Source of the DNA: Phenylobacterium deserti
GTDB taxonomy: Bacteria > Pseudomonadota > Alphaproteobacteria > Caulobacterales > Caulobacteraceae
NCBI RefSeq assembly: GCF_003254705.1
Contig: NZ_QFYR01000001.1
Coordinates: forward strand, 186,001 to 250,000
Direction: 5' to 3'
Length of the DNA stretch: 64,000 nucleotides
Part shown: positions 30,659 to 38,829 of the stretch, piece after piece
Numbering within the stretch: the first letter of the stretch is position 1
Layout of the letters: every line of letters begins with the position of its first letter
Position numbers and translations under genes: made by a program
Notes under the pieces: generated by a model
What the model was told of the DNA's origin: nothing
Seen by the model: only the letters and a program-made list of their open reading frames with translations
Database searches by the model: none

Positions 30659-31314
30659 GCTCTCAGCAACTCGTGCACCTCGTGCAGGTCCCGGGCGATG
30701 CGGACGCACAACCCCCGCATCTCCTCCGTCGGATCGAGCAGGTCAGGCACCATGATGGTCATCATCCCCGCGGCGGACGCGGCCCGTACGCCGTTGTGGG
30801 AGTCCTCCAGCGCTAGGCAGTCCGCGGGATCGATCCCAAGTGCGTCAGCCGCCTTCAGGAAGGGCTCCGGGTGCGGCTTGTGGTTCTGCTGCACGTCGCG
30901 GGTGATGAAGGCGTCGAAGCGCGGCAGCAGCCCGTGCTGGCCCAGGCTGTGTTCGACGCTTTCGCGGTTGGAGGAGGTGGCGATCGCCCGGGGCAGCTTG
31001 CGAGCGTCTAGCTCGTCCAGCAGCTCGACCACGCCGGCCTTCAGCATGATCCCCGCCTGGGCGAACTCGTAGAAATGCTCGCGTACGCCCGATCGCCAAA
31101 GCTCGATGTCGAAAGGATCGCCGAAGTGCTCGCGGACGATCTGGTCGCTGAGGACGTGCGGCAGGCCCACCATCTTGATGAAGACCTCGAACGGCAGGTC
31201 CAGGCCCGAGCGTCGGGCGGTGGCCTTCATCGCCTCGAACACCACCGACTCGGTGTCGACCAGCAGGCCGTCCATGTCGAACACGACAGCCTTCACTTCG
31301 CGGGGGAGATGCAT
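30640..31314 (-). CDS. HAD-superfamily phosphatase (beta-phosphoglucomutase-like)
   Basis: A 224-residue HAD hydrolase with the catalytic FDMDGLLVDTESV (nucleophile Asp and acid Asp), a helical cap (residues 20-85), motif II IATSSNRESV, the Lys in NHKPHPEPFLKA and the acidic motif CLALEDSHNGVRAA. The substrate may be a sugar phosphate or phosphoglycolate; not settled. Convergent with the GNAT gene and overlapping its end by 19 nt. Confidence 0.88.
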   Translation of the reverse strand: MHLPREVKAVVFDMDGLLVDTESVVFEAMKATARRSGLDLPFEVFIKMVGLPHVLSDQIVREHFGDPFDIELWRSGVREHFYEFAQAGIMLKAGVVELLDELDARKLPRAIATSSNRESVEHSLGQHGLLPRFDAFITRDVQQNHKPHPEPFLKAADALGIDPADCLALEDSHNGVRAASAAGMMTIMVPDLLDPTEEMRGLCVRIARDLHEVHELLRAQTSIR

Positions 31315-31358
31315 GGCGGGCCTTTAGCGCGCTTCGAGCGCGCCCGCATCCCCGGCGG

Positions 31359-32231
31359 TCAGTCCTGCGCGAACTCGTCGTCCGTGTAGCCTTGGAAGTA
31401 GAGCAACGCGGTGAGGTCGGCATGATCGACCTTGGCGTCGGCCTGCGCCGCCACGATCGGCTTTGCGCGATAGGCGACGCCCAGCCCCGCGGCCTCGATC
31501 ATCGCCAGGTCGTTCGCGCCGTCGCCGATGGCCAGCGCCTCGTCCAAAGCGATCCCGAGGCTGGCGGCTTCTTCCTGCAGGGCGGCGAGCTTGGCCTCAC
31601 GGCCGAGGATCGGCTCCCCCACTTCGCCGGTCAGGGCGTCGCCCGCTTCGATCAGGGTGTTGGCGCGGTTCGCATGGAAGCCGGCCGCTTCCGCCACACG
31701 GCTCGTGAAGAAGGTGAAACCGCCCGACACAAGCACGCAGCGCGCGCCGTGTGCGGCCATGGTGCGAACAAGGGCGCGGGCGCCGGGATTGAGCCGCACG
31801 CGCTCGTCATAGGCCTGCTGCAGGGAGCTGATCGCAAGGCCTTTGAGCATGCCGACCCGCTCGCGCAGGGCGCCTTCGAACTGCAGCTCGCCGCGCATTG
31901 CGCGCTCGGTGATCTCGGACACTTGGTCCTTCACCCCGGCGTAGTCGGCCAGCTCGTCCAGGCACTCGACGTTGATGATGGTGGAGTCCATGTCCGCCAG
32001 CAGCAGCCGCTTGCGACGCCCCTGGCCCGCCTGCACCGCGAAATCGACCGGAAGGCCGTCGGCCGCCTCGATCGCTGCGGCGCGGACCTTGTCCTCGGAC
32101 ACGTCCGCGAGGATGTCCCAGGCCGCGGCGCCCAGCTGTCGGCCTTCCATGCCGTTCAGCAGGGCCTGCGCCTTGTGGTAGGCGGAAGCCGCGGCTTCCG
32201 GTTCGGGGCTGACAAAGGTGAGGGAGAACAT
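31359..32231 (-). CDS. serB: Phosphoserine phosphatase
   Basis: Last step of serine synthesis. The 290-residue protein has the DxDST catalytic motif in [19 protein letters not shown] (about residues 78-96), motif [18 protein letters not shown], and motif [30 protein letters not shown]. The N-terminal 75 residues are a reduced regulatory domain. The ATG at 32231 lies on the same CATG as the miaA ATG on the opposite strand. An ATG at 32243 would lengthen the overlap to 14 nt. Confidence 0.92.
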   Translation of the reverse strand: MFSLTFVSPEPEAAASAYHKAQALLNGMEGRQLGAAAWDILADVSEDKVRAAAIEAADGLPVDFAVQAGQGRRKRLLLADMDSTIINVECLDELADYAGVKDQVSEITERAMRGELQFEGALRERVGMLKGLAISSLQQAYDERVRLNPGARALVRTMAAHGARCVLVSGGFTFFTSRVAEAAGFHANRANTLIEAGDALTGEVGEPILGREAKLAALQEEAASLGIALDEALAIGDGANDLAMIEAAGLGVAYRAKPIVAAQADAKVDHADLTALLYFQGYTDDEFAQD

Positions 32232-33159
32232 GCAGCGCCGCATCTGGCTGATCGCCGGCCCGACGGCAAGCGGCAAGTCCGCCCTGGCTCTGCGTCTGGC
32301 CGAGCGAACCGGCGCGGAAATCGTCAATGCCGACTCCATGCAGCTCTACGCCGGCCTGCGGGTGATCACGGCTGCGCCCAGTCCGGAGGAGATGGCGCGA
32401 GCGCCCCACCACCTGTTCGGGACCGTTAATCCGGCGGACGGCTGGTCGGTCGGGCGCTGGCTTCGTGCGGCGGCGCAGGTTCTGGAGGATGTCGCGGCGA
32501 AGGGTCGGCCGGCTGTGGTCGTCGGCGGGACGGGGCTTTATTTCCGGGCGCTGACGCGCGGCCTCGCCGAGGTGCCGTCCATCCCCTCGGCCGCGCGGGA
32601 TGCCGCCGAGGCGGACTACATGCATTTGGGCGAAGACGCCTTCCGCGCGCGGCTGGCCGAAGTCGATCCGGCCGCGGCCGCACGCATATCGTCCGGCGAC
32701 CGACAGCGACTGGTCCGCGCCTGGGAGGTGTTCGCGGCGACAGGGACGGCCCTGTCAGACTGGCAGAAGACGGGAGAGCCGGCTTTGGCGCTGGGGAGCT
32801 GGTCGGCTGTGGCGCTGGAGCCGCCCAGGGACCAACTCTACGCGCGATGCGATGCGCGCCTGGAGAGCATGGTGCGCGATGGCGCCCTCGACGAGGTGCA
32901 GGCGCTTGCGGCGCGCAATCTCGATCCCGACCTGCCCGCCATGAAGGCGGTGGGCGTGCGCGAGCTGGCCGCCCACTTGGGGGGCGAGACAAGTCTTGCG
33001 GAGGCCGTGGGCGCCGCCCAGCAGGAGACCCGCCGCTACGCCAAACGGCAGATGACCTGGATGCGCGGGCAAATGGCCGAATGGCCGCGACTGTCCGCCG
33101 CGGGTCACGAAGACCAGTGGAGGCAGTTTATTGCGCTAGAGCCCAGCTTGACGCCTTAG
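32230..33159 (+). CDS. miaA: tRNA dimethylallyltransferase
   Basis: Adds a dimethylallyl group to A37 of tRNAs that read UNN codons. The 309-residue protein has the P-loop [25 protein letters not shown], the APHHLFG and [13 protein letters not shown] motifs, and C-terminal [13 protein letters not shown]. The ATG at 32230 has GAGGGAG just upstream and overlaps the serB start. miaA is followed directly by the ilvB leader region. Confidence 0.94.
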   Translation: MQRRIWLIAGPTASGKSALALRLAERTGAEIVNADSMQLYAGLRVITAAPSPEEMARAPHHLFGTVNPADGWSVGRWLRAAAQVLEDVAAKGRPAVVVGGTGLYFRALTRGLAEVPSIPSAARDAAEADYMHLGEDAFRARLAEVDPAAAARISSGDRQRLVRAWEVFAATGTALSDWQKTGEPALALGSWSAVALEPPRDQLYARCDARLESMVRDGALDEVQALAARNLDPDLPAMKAVGVRELAAHLGGETSLAEAVGAAQQETRRYAKRQMTWMRGQMAEWPRLSAAGHEDQWRQFIALEPSLTP

Positions 33160-33204
33160 GCCGGGCATGCCACATGCCTAATCCTCGACTTTAAGAGAAT
33201 TCTC

Positions 33205-33249
33205 GTGCGCAAGATCCTTGTACTCGTAAGGCGGCCGTCCGCGGACTGA
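33205..33249 (+). CDS. ilvL: Leader peptide of the ilvB attenuator
   Basis: A 14-residue frame with a GTG start: MRKILVLVRRPSAD. Codons 4-8 are Ile-Leu-Val-Leu-Val, the three branched-chain amino acids made by the pathway, and they use codons that are rare in this GC-rich DNA (CTT, GTA twice). A hairpin overlaps its stop and an intrinsic terminator follows before ilvB. This is the classic layout for attenuation by stalled ribosomes. Confidence 0.8.
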   Translation: MRKILVLVRRPSAD

Positions 33250-33265
33250 CATCCCCGTCAGCCCG
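33242..33265 (+). promoter_or_regulatory. Hairpin of the ilvB attenuator
   Basis: CTGAC (33246-33250) pairs with GTCAG (33257-33261) around a 6-nt loop; the stem extends past one A-C mismatch with CGG/CCG (33242-33244 and 33263-33265). It begins in the last codons of the leader peptide and would serve as the pause or protector hairpin. The antiterminator pairing was not worked out. Confidence 0.6.
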
Positions 33266-33282
33266 ACACGGTCGCTCACGCC

Positions 33283-33306
33283 AGGCCCCACCCGCGGGCC
33301 TTTTTT
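33283..33306 (+). terminator. Attenuator terminator before ilvB
   Basis: AGGCCC (33283-33288) and GGGCCT (33296-33301) form a 6-bp stem with a 7-nt loop, running into six T residues (33301-33306). It stands 48 nt before the ilvB ATG, and so ends transcription after the leader peptide unless read-through is allowed. Confidence 0.85.
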
Positions 33307-33353
33307 ATTGCCCTGACGCTCCGCCCCCGCACCGCGCTTACAGAGATCCGCAA

Positions 33354-35144
33354 ATGACCGCTCATCAGACCATCGAAGCCCAGCAGGAAACCCTCTCCGG
33401 CGCCGAGATCGTCGTGCGCGCCCTCCTCGACCAGGGCGTGGATACGCTGTTCGGCTATCCCGGCGGCGCGGTGCTGCCGATCTACGACGCCCTGTTCCAG
33501 GAGCCGAAGCTGAAGCACGTGCTGGTGCGCCACGAGCAGGGCGCGACCCATGCGGCGGAAGGCTACGCCCGCTCGACCGGCAAGCCCGGCGTCGTCCTGG
33601 TCACCTCCGGCCCCGGCGCGACCAACGCCGTCACCGGCATTGTCGACGCCCTGATGGACTCCATCCCGATGGTGGTCATCACCGGTCAGGTCGCCACCCA
33701 CCTGATCGGCACCGACGCCTTCCAGGAGTGCGACACGATCGGGATCACCCGGCCCTGCACCAAGCACAACTACTTGGTGAAGGACGTCGCCGACCTGCCG
33801 CGGATCATCCACGAGGCGTTCCACATCGCCACCTCCGGCCGTCCGGGCCCGGTGGTCATCGACATCCCGAAGGACGTGCAGTTCGCCAAGGGCGCCTACC
33901 AGGGCCCGACGGAGGTCAAGCACGCCCACAACTACAGCCCCCGCACGAAGGGCGATCCGGCGCGGATCGCGGAGGCGGCGGCCCTGCTGGCCAGCGCGCG
34001 CCGGCCGATCCTCTACACCGGCGGCGGCGTGATCAACGCCGGCCCCCGCGCGTCCGAACTGCTGCGTGAGCTGGCGGAGCTGACCGGCGCGCCGGTGACT
34101 TCGACCCTGATGGGCCTGGGCGCCTTCCCGGCCTCGGACAGCAAGTGGCTGGGCATGGTTGGCATGCACGGCTCGTTCGAAGCCAACAACGCCATGCACG
34201 ATTGCGACGTGATGATCGCGGTCGGCTCGCGTTTCGACGACCGGGTCACGGGCCGGCTGGACGCTTTCGCGCCCACCTCGCGCAAGGTGCACATCGACAT
34301 CGACGCCAGCTCGATCGGCAAGAACGTGCGGGCCGACATCGGCATCGTCGGCGACGCCGGCAGCGTGCTGGAGGACCTGATCGCCGTCTGGAAGCAGCGC
34401 AACCTCGCCACCGACAAGGCGGCCATGGCCGAGTGGTGGCGCCAGATCGAGGAATGGCGCGCCCGCGACTGCTTCCGCTATCGCCAGGACGGTGAGTTCA
34501 TTAAGCCGCAGTACGCCATCGAGCGGCTGTACGAGCTGACCAAGGACCGGGAGGTCTACGTCACCACCGAGGTCGGCCAGCACCAGATGTGGGCGGCGCA
34601 GTTCTTCCACTTCCAGAAGCCGAACCGCTGGATGACGTCGGGGGGCCTGGGCACCATGGGCTACGGCCTGCCGGCCGCGGTGGGCGTGCAGATCGCCCAT
34701 CCCGACGCGCTGGTGGTGGACATCGCCGGCGACGCCTCGGTTCAGATGACCATGCAGGAGATGTCGACGGCCGTTCAGTATGGCCTGCCGATCAAGATCT
34801 TCATCCTGAACAACGAATGGATGGGCATGGTCCGCCAGTGGCAGCAGCTGCTGCACGGCGAGCGCTATTCGCACTCCTACTCGGCCAGCCTGCCGGACTT
34901 CGTGAAGATGGCCGAAGCCTTCGGCTGCGTCGGCATCCGGGCCGAGCGCGCCGATGAGCTCGACGCCAAGATCCTGGAGATGATCAACAGCGACAAGCCG
35001 GTGATCTTCGACTGCCGGGTGACCAAGGAAGAAAACTGCTTCCCGATGATCCCGTCGGGCAAGGCGCACAACGAGATGATCATGGCCGAGGAAGCCCGCG
35101 ACCTCGGCACCATCATCGACGACGCCGGCAAGCGGCTGGTCTGA
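33354..35144 (+). CDS. ilvB: Acetolactate synthase large subunit
   Basis: ThDP- and FAD-dependent catalytic subunit for the first common step of isoleucine, leucine and valine synthesis. The 596-residue protein has FGYPGGAVLPIYDAL, the catalytic Glu in VRHEQGATHAAEGYAR (about residue 63), FQECDTIGITRPCTKHNYLV, and the ThDP motif GDASVQMTMQEMSTAVQYGLPIKIFILNN (quoted in part). It is controlled by the attenuator upstream. Its small subunit gene ilvN is 1.1 kb away, not adjacent. Confidence 0.96.
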   Translation: MTAHQTIEAQQETLSGAEIVVRALLDQGVDTLFGYPGGAVLPIYDALFQEPKLKHVLVRHEQGATHAAEGYARSTGKPGVVLVTSGPGATNAVTGIVDALMDSIPMVVITGQVATHLIGTDAFQECDTIGITRPCTKHNYLVKDVADLPRIIHEAFHIATSGRPGPVVIDIPKDVQFAKGAYQGPTEVKHAHNYSPRTKGDPARIAEAAALLASARRPILYTGGGVINAGPRASELLRELAELTGAPVTSTLMGLGAFPASDSKWLGMVGMHGSFEANNAMHDCDVMIAVGSRFDDRVTGRLDAFAPTSRKVHIDIDASSIGKNVRADIGIVGDAGSVLEDLIAVWKQRNLATDKAAMAEWWRQIEEWRARDCFRYRQDGEFIKPQYAIERLYELTKDREVYVTTEVGQHQMWAAQFFHFQKPNRWMTSGGLGTMGYGLPAAVGVQIAHPDALVVDIAGDASVQMTMQEMSTAVQYGLPIKIFILNNEWMGMVRQWQQLLHGERYSHSYSASLPDFVKMAEAFGCVGIRAERADELDAKILEMINSDKPVIFDCRVTKEENCFPMIPSGKAHNEMIMAEEARDLGTIIDDAGKRLV

Positions 35145-35156
35145 GCCAGAGGCGAG

Positions 35157-35282
35157 TGGTTCCGGAAGGCCGCGCAAGCGGCTTGTCCGGGGCCCACGCA
35201 CGCAGATATCGGTGAGCCAGCTTGGCCACGGCCTGTGTTCATGGGCTTGGCCTTCCGCTTCGCTTCACCCGGGATGACACCT
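35157..35282. repeat. Probable dispersed intergenic repeat after ilvB
   Basis: The ilvB-ybaK gap has the look of a repetitive intergenic element: a GCCGC-GCAA-GCGGC hairpin (35169-35182) with CTTGTCCGGGG after it, a stretch with GGCCACGGCC (35224-35233), and an end reading CGCTTCGCTTCACCCGGGATGAC in pieces, like the GTCATCCCGG-type repeats common in related genomes. Only one copy lies in this window. Confidence 0.4.
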
Positions 35283-35290
35283 CAGGTCAC

Positions 35291-35761
35291 ATGTCCAAGA
35301 CCACGCCCGCCACCCTCGCCCTGGACAAGGCGAAGGTCGCCTATCGCCTCGCCACCTATGAGTACGATCCGAACGCCGAGCGCGTGGGCTTGCAGGCCGC
35401 CGAAGCGTTGGGCGTCGAGCCGGGCGAGGTGCTGAAGACCCTGATGGTCAAGGCGGATGGCAAGCCGGCCTGCGTGGTGATCGCCTCCGACAGGGAGGTT
35501 AGCATGAAGAAGCTGGCCGCCGCCCTGGGGGCGAAATCCGCCGAGATGATGAAGCCTGCGGATGCCGAGCGGCTGACGGGCTACCGCGTCGGCGGGGTCA
35601 GCCCCTTCGGGCAGAAGAAGGTTGTACCCACGGTGCTGGACGCCGACGCCGCAACAATGGCGGAGGCCTTCGTCAACGGCGGCCAACGCGGCCTGCAGGT
35701 GCGCCTCGCCCCGGCCGAACTGGTGCGGGTGCTGGGCGCCAAGGTCGCGCCGGTCACCTAG
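35291..35761 (+). CDS. ybaK: YbaK-type aminoacyl-tRNA deacylase
   Basis: A 156-residue trans-editing enzyme of the YbaK/EbsC family, which removes Cys from Cys-tRNA(Pro). Motifs: GLQAAEALGVEPGEVLKTLMVKADGKP with the catalytic Lys, VSMKKLAAALGAKSAEMM, and GYRVGGVSPFGQKKVVPTVLD (in parts). ATG 35291 is chosen. It lies between ilvB and the DUF6665 gene. Confidence 0.9.
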   Translation: MSKTTPATLALDKAKVAYRLATYEYDPNAERVGLQAAEALGVEPGEVLKTLMVKADGKPACVVIASDREVSMKKLAAALGAKSAEMMKPADAERLTGYRVGGVSPFGQKKVVPTVLDADAATMAEAFVNGGQRGLQVRLAPAELVRVLGAKVAPVT

Positions 35762-35764
35762 CCC

Positions 35765-36100
35765 TTAGGCGTGCGACCGTGCTCCGATGCGAGCCAGGAC
35801 CTCCGCCGGCACATGGTGGCGCTGGAGGAGCTCGTGGTGATCGCAGCAGTCGCAGGCCTCGTGCTGAACGATCATCCGCCAGACGGCGTCGGCGGCGCGG
35901 TCCACCAGTTCGCGTCGTCTGAGGCGTTCCCCGCCGCGCGCGTCGTGCTCGCGCAGAGCGGCCAGCGCGGCGTCCACCTGTCGACCGTAGTCGGCGGCGG
36001 CGCCGTCCACGTCTTCCAGGAGCTCGAAACGGAGATGCGCCTCGCCGCTGTCGACGTGCGGAGGATCGGCGAGGTGCTGGGGCAGTCTGAGCGCGGCCAT
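35765..36100 (-). CDS. DUF6665-like small protein
   Basis: A 111-residue protein with the features of the DUF6665 family: LRFELLEDVDGAAADYGRQVDAALAAL, then ELVDRAADAVWRMIVQHEACDCCDH and the end HHVPAEVLARIGA. It is mostly helical, with a Cys cluster (CDCC). The ATG at 36100 has AGGAAG upstream. A much longer frame through this start has no support. The gene is antisense to the ilv genes and lies between ilvB-ybaK and ilvN. Function unknown. Confidence 0.75.
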   Translation of the reverse strand: MAALRLPQHLADPPHVDSGEAHLRFELLEDVDGAAADYGRQVDAALAALREHDARGGERLRRRELVDRAADAVWRMIVQHEACDCCDHHELLQRHHVPAEVLARIGARSHA

Positions 36101-36262
36101 GCCGCTTCCTTCCCTGAATTCACCGCCGCTGAGGATAGCACCGCCTGCCTCTCGGCGGTGCCCCGCTCCCGATCTTGTGACTGAGCGGACCCGCGACGCC
36201 TGGACTGTCGCAGCAGCGAGGCCGGTGTTAGAGGTCCTTCCGACTTCCGCAGGAGCCGCGCC

Positions 36263-36811
36263 ATGACCGACGTCCAGCCCGCATCCGTCTACGATCTGGC
36301 TCACGAGGACGAGCCGGAAAGCCTGGCGACCTACGCCGTGCTGGTGGACAACGAGCCCGGCGTACTGCACCGCCTGGTCGGCCTCTTCGCGGCCCGTGGA
36401 TACAACATCGAAAGCCTGACCGTCGCCGAAACGGACCGCCGCGCACACACCAGCCGGGTGACCATCGTCACCCGCGGCACGCCGCAGGTGCTGGCCCAGA
36501 TCGAGGCCCAGCTGCAGAAGATGGTCTCGACCCGCCACGTGCAGGACGTAACCCGCGACCCGAACGGCCTGGAGCGCGAGCTCGCGCTGGTGAAAGTGCG
36601 CGGCGTTGGCGGCGACCGGGTGGAGGCCCTGCGGGTCAGCGACATCTTCCGCGCCCGGGTGATCGACACCACCGCCGAGAGCTTCGTCTTCGAGGTGACC
36701 GGCGCGCCATCCAAGATCGACAGCTTCGTCGAACTCATGCGCCCGCTCGGCCTCGTTGAAGTGTCCCGCACGGGCGTGCTGTCCATCCAGCGCGGCGTGG
36801 AAGCGCTCTGA
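36263..36811 (+). CDS. ilvN: Acetolactate synthase small regulatory subunit
   Basis: A 182-residue valine-sensing subunit. An N-terminal extension of about 25 residues precedes the ACT domain (YAVLVDNEPGVLHRLVGLFAARGYNIESLTVAETD, quoted in part); then come RELALVKVRG and the C-terminal ACT-like half ending EVSRTGVLSIQRG. It regulates IlvB. The gene is split from ilvB by ybaK and a minus-strand gene, so it may need its own promoter in 36101-36262. Confidence 0.95.
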   Translation: MTDVQPASVYDLAHEDEPESLATYAVLVDNEPGVLHRLVGLFAARGYNIESLTVAETDRRAHTSRVTIVTRGTPQVLAQIEAQLQKMVSTRHVQDVTRDPNGLERELALVKVRGVGGDRVEALRVSDIFRARVIDTTAESFVFEVTGAPSKIDSFVELMRPLGLVEVSRTGVLSIQRGVEAL

Positions 36812-36848
36812 GGGGGAACCTTCGGGCCGCCTTGGGCTCTTTGGCAGC

Positions 36849-37772
36849 GTGTTCCGGATCGCGTTCGCCCTCCTGACCGCCCTCGCCGTGGCGGCTCCTG
36901 CCGAGGCGCAGCTGATGCGTCGTGCGCCGCAGGGCCCGCCGGAGCCGCCGCCGAACCTCTCGCCCGCCGAGGCTGAGATCTGGCCCTTCCCGCTCCCCGA
37001 TCCCAACAGCTGGTGGGAGGAGAAGCGCCTGAAGGTCCCGGAAGCGGCGGATCCGCTGGGAAACCGGCGCATGCGCCGCGGCGAGCGCCTGATCCCCGTC
37101 GACAACGGCGTCGATCCAGCCACCTACCGTCTCTGGGGCCTGATGCCGCTGCAGTGGCAGGTGGTGCGCGGCGACGAGATGATCATCGAGGTCTGGGTGA
37201 GACCTTCGGACGGCGTACGTCAGTCGGTGGTTCGCGTGGTGGTGCGAGGCTCCGACGCCTTTGTGCAGGGCCGCGCTGGCTTGGCCTGCTGCGAAGCGGG
37301 CATCGCACGCCGCGTCGGCTTCGATGTGCCGCTGCCGGCCGGCTCGGCCCAGCGGTTCAGCGCCTTGCGCAACCACGCCATGTGGAACGCCCCGCGTGAG
37401 GTCCACGCCATCGAGCCCGGCGGCGACTCCGCCGAAGGCCTCTGCGTCAACGGCACGGCCTATGACCTGACCCTTCTGGTGGCGGGCCGCTCGCGCAGCC
37501 TGCATCGTGCGTGCGATGACCGGGAGATCGGCGAAGCGGCCGACGTGCTGGAGCCGGTGCTGCAAGCGGCCCAGGGGCACGAGCCGCGCTTCGACGTGCT
37601 GTTCGCGCGCGGGGTGGATTTCAGCGCCGACCGACGCGCCTATCAGCAGCTGATCGCCGAAGGCGGGCGCCTGAACGCCGATCGGAACGCCCGGCCCCAG
37701 CCGCCCGGTTTCGAGCCCATGCCGCAGCCGGAGACTTCCATTTCCCCGGGATCGGCCCCTTCAAATCCCTGA
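36849..37772 (+). CDS. Secreted hypothetical protein
   Basis: A 307-residue protein with a clear signal peptide after a GTG start (RIAFALLTALAVAAPAEAQ). The mature part has a Pro-rich start (APQGPPEPPPNLSP), a conserved-looking WPFPLPDPNSWWEEKRL, and MIIEVWVRPSDGVRQSVVRV. A Cys pair (ACCEAG) and two later Cys may form disulfides. The tail is Pro-rich and probably disordered. No family recognised. It follows ilvN by 37 nt, and its last codons contain the -35 box of ssrA. Confidence 0.78.
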   Translation: MFRIAFALLTALAVAAPAEAQLMRRAPQGPPEPPPNLSPAEAEIWPFPLPDPNSWWEEKRLKVPEAADPLGNRRMRRGERLIPVDNGVDPATYRLWGLMPLQWQVVRGDEMIIEVWVRPSDGVRQSVVRVVVRGSDAFVQGRAGLACCEAGIARRVGFDVPLPAGSAQRFSALRNHAMWNAPREVHAIEPGGDSAEGLCVNGTAYDLTLLVAGRSRSLHRACDDREIGEAADVLEPVLQAAQGHEPRFDVLFARGVDFSADRRAYQQLIAEGGRLNADRNARPQPPGFEPMPQPETSISPGSAPSNP

Positions 37773-37788
37773 GCGGCGGGCCTATATG
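37760..37788 (+). promoter_or_regulatory. Promoter of ssrA
   Basis: TTCAAA (37760-37765) and TATATG (37783-37788) are 17 nt apart. The predicted start near 37795 coincides with the first hairpin of the tmRNA acceptor piece. The -35 box is inside the end of the upstream coding sequence. Confidence 0.55.
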
Positions 37789-37794
37789 GAAAGC

Positions 37795-38118
37795 GTCGGG
37801 TTTCGGCCCGACTATGGGGATAAACGCGCGCATAATAAGCGGACTGGACCCGGGTGCGATTCCCGGCGGCTCCACCAAATCTTCCTCCCGGTTATCGCGG
37901 GGCAAGCATGGGGCCGATCAGCATCGACAGACGTCTAAAGGCGTTGCTTTCTCTCGGCCTGACCCACCGTTCCGGGTCTTTAACTAAATGCGAACGATAA
38001 CTTCGCTGAGGAAGTCCGCCTGGCCGCGTAAGCGGTCCGGTGAACATCCGACCTAAGTCCTAGGGGTTCAGATCCTTAGGCGGGGCCCGGGGGAGCCTGC
38101 CAACAGAATCCCCCACCT
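37795..38118 (+). ncRNA. ssrA: Two-piece (permuted) tmRNA
   Basis: The circularly permuted tmRNA of alphaproteobacteria; both ends are approximate. The acceptor piece comes first: hairpin GTCGGG-N6-CCCGAC (37795-37812), T-arm GGACCCGGGTGCGATTCCCG, then GGCTCC-A-CCA ending at 37877. The coding piece begins GGGGCC at 37910; it pairs with GGCTCC and gives a G-U at the third pair, the alanine identity signal. The segment 37878-37909 is removed in processing. The tag frame is 37990-38031. A pseudoknot near the 3' end is seen: GGCGGG/CCTGCC and GGGGGA/TCCCCC (38079-38114). Rescues stalled ribosomes with SmpB. Confidence 0.95.
37990..38031 (+). other. tmRNA degradation-tag reading frame
   Basis: Resume codon GCG at 37990 and stop TAA at 38029-38031 encode ANDNFAEEVRLAA. 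With the Ala from the charged tmRNA the tag is AANDNFAEEVRLAA. The N-terminal AANDNFAEE portion equals the Caulobacter tag, which is read by SspB-alpha; the end LAA is the ClpX-type end. Caulobacter ends in FAVAA, so the last residues differ. Confidence 0.92.
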
Positions 38119-38234
38119 TCTCCTTTCCGCCATCTGCACGAGCGTAACGGCGCATTTCGCGTCCCACGACGCCTTGGCGCAGAGCGGCTCAGACGCTACC
38201 TTCCAGCCCCTTAGCGTACCCTGTTGGAGACCCC

Positions 38235-38729
38235 ATGGCCCAGGACCCGCCGGCCCAGGACTTGATGCACTATGAAGCGCTTGCGCAGGACGCGCTGCGC
38301 GGTGTGGTCAAGGCGGCCTTGAAGCGCGCGGCCTCTCCGGAAGGGCTGCCGGGCTCCCACCATTTCTACATCACGTTCAAGACCGACGCCGCGGGCGTGT
38401 CCGGTCCGGCCGACCTGCTAGGCAAGTACCCGGACGAGATGACCATCGTCCTGCAGCACCAGTACTGGGACCTTGCGCCGGGCGAGACCTTCTTCTCGGT
38501 CACCCTGCAGTTCGGCGGCCAGCCCAAGCGTCTGAGCATTCCTTACGCTGCAGTCACCCGCTTCTACGATCCGAGCGTGCAGTTCCTGCTGCAGTTCGAA
38601 CCGCCGCCCGCCGCGCCGCAGGACGTCAAGACCTTGCCCGCCGCCGCTGCGGAGCCGGAAGCCAAGGATGACGCCGGCGAAGAAGGTCCGGCCAAGATCG
38701 TTTCGCTGGACCAATTCCGGAAAAAATAA
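38235..38729 (+). CDS. sspB: SspB-alpha, ClpXP adaptor for ssrA-tagged proteins
   Basis: A 164-residue adaptor. The folded domain (residues 10-120) has LMHYEALAQDALRGVVKAAL, HHFYITFKTDAAGV, FSVTLQFGGQPKRLSIPYAAVTRFYDPSVQFLLQF (quoted in part), as in SspB. A disordered acidic linker follows, and the C-terminal KIVSLDQFRKK is the short motif that docks on ClpX. It lies about 120 nt after ssrA, the RNA that encodes its ligand. Confidence 0.93.
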   Translation: MAQDPPAQDLMHYEALAQDALRGVVKAALKRAASPEGLPGSHHFYITFKTDAAGVSGPADLLGKYPDEMTIVLQHQYWDLAPGETFFSVTLQFGGQPKRLSIPYAAVTRFYDPSVQFLLQFEPPPAAPQDVKTLPAAAAEPEAKDDAGEEGPAKIVSLDQFRKK

Positions 38730-38829
38730 GCGCCATCCGCGCGGCGGTCTGAAGCAGGCCGCCGGCTTCGCGCGACTCACTTGCGGCCCTACAACCGAAC
38801 GCGGGTCTGGCTCGGCGTGGGGTGTGGTC

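Noticed and set aside
33148..33183. Promoter for the ilvB leader using TTGACG at 33148-33153
   Set aside because: The -35 hexamer is good, but no convincing -10 box lies at the right distance.
33276..35201. Long antisense frame of 641 codons over ilvB
   Set aside because: High GC gives long open antisense frames; this one mirrors codon positions of ilvB and its translation is low-complexity His/Val/Asp-rich.
35765..37123. 452-codon minus-strand frame spanning ilvN
   Set aside because: Only its last 111 codons have protein-like character with a ribosome site; the rest is antisense to ilvN and its neighbour.
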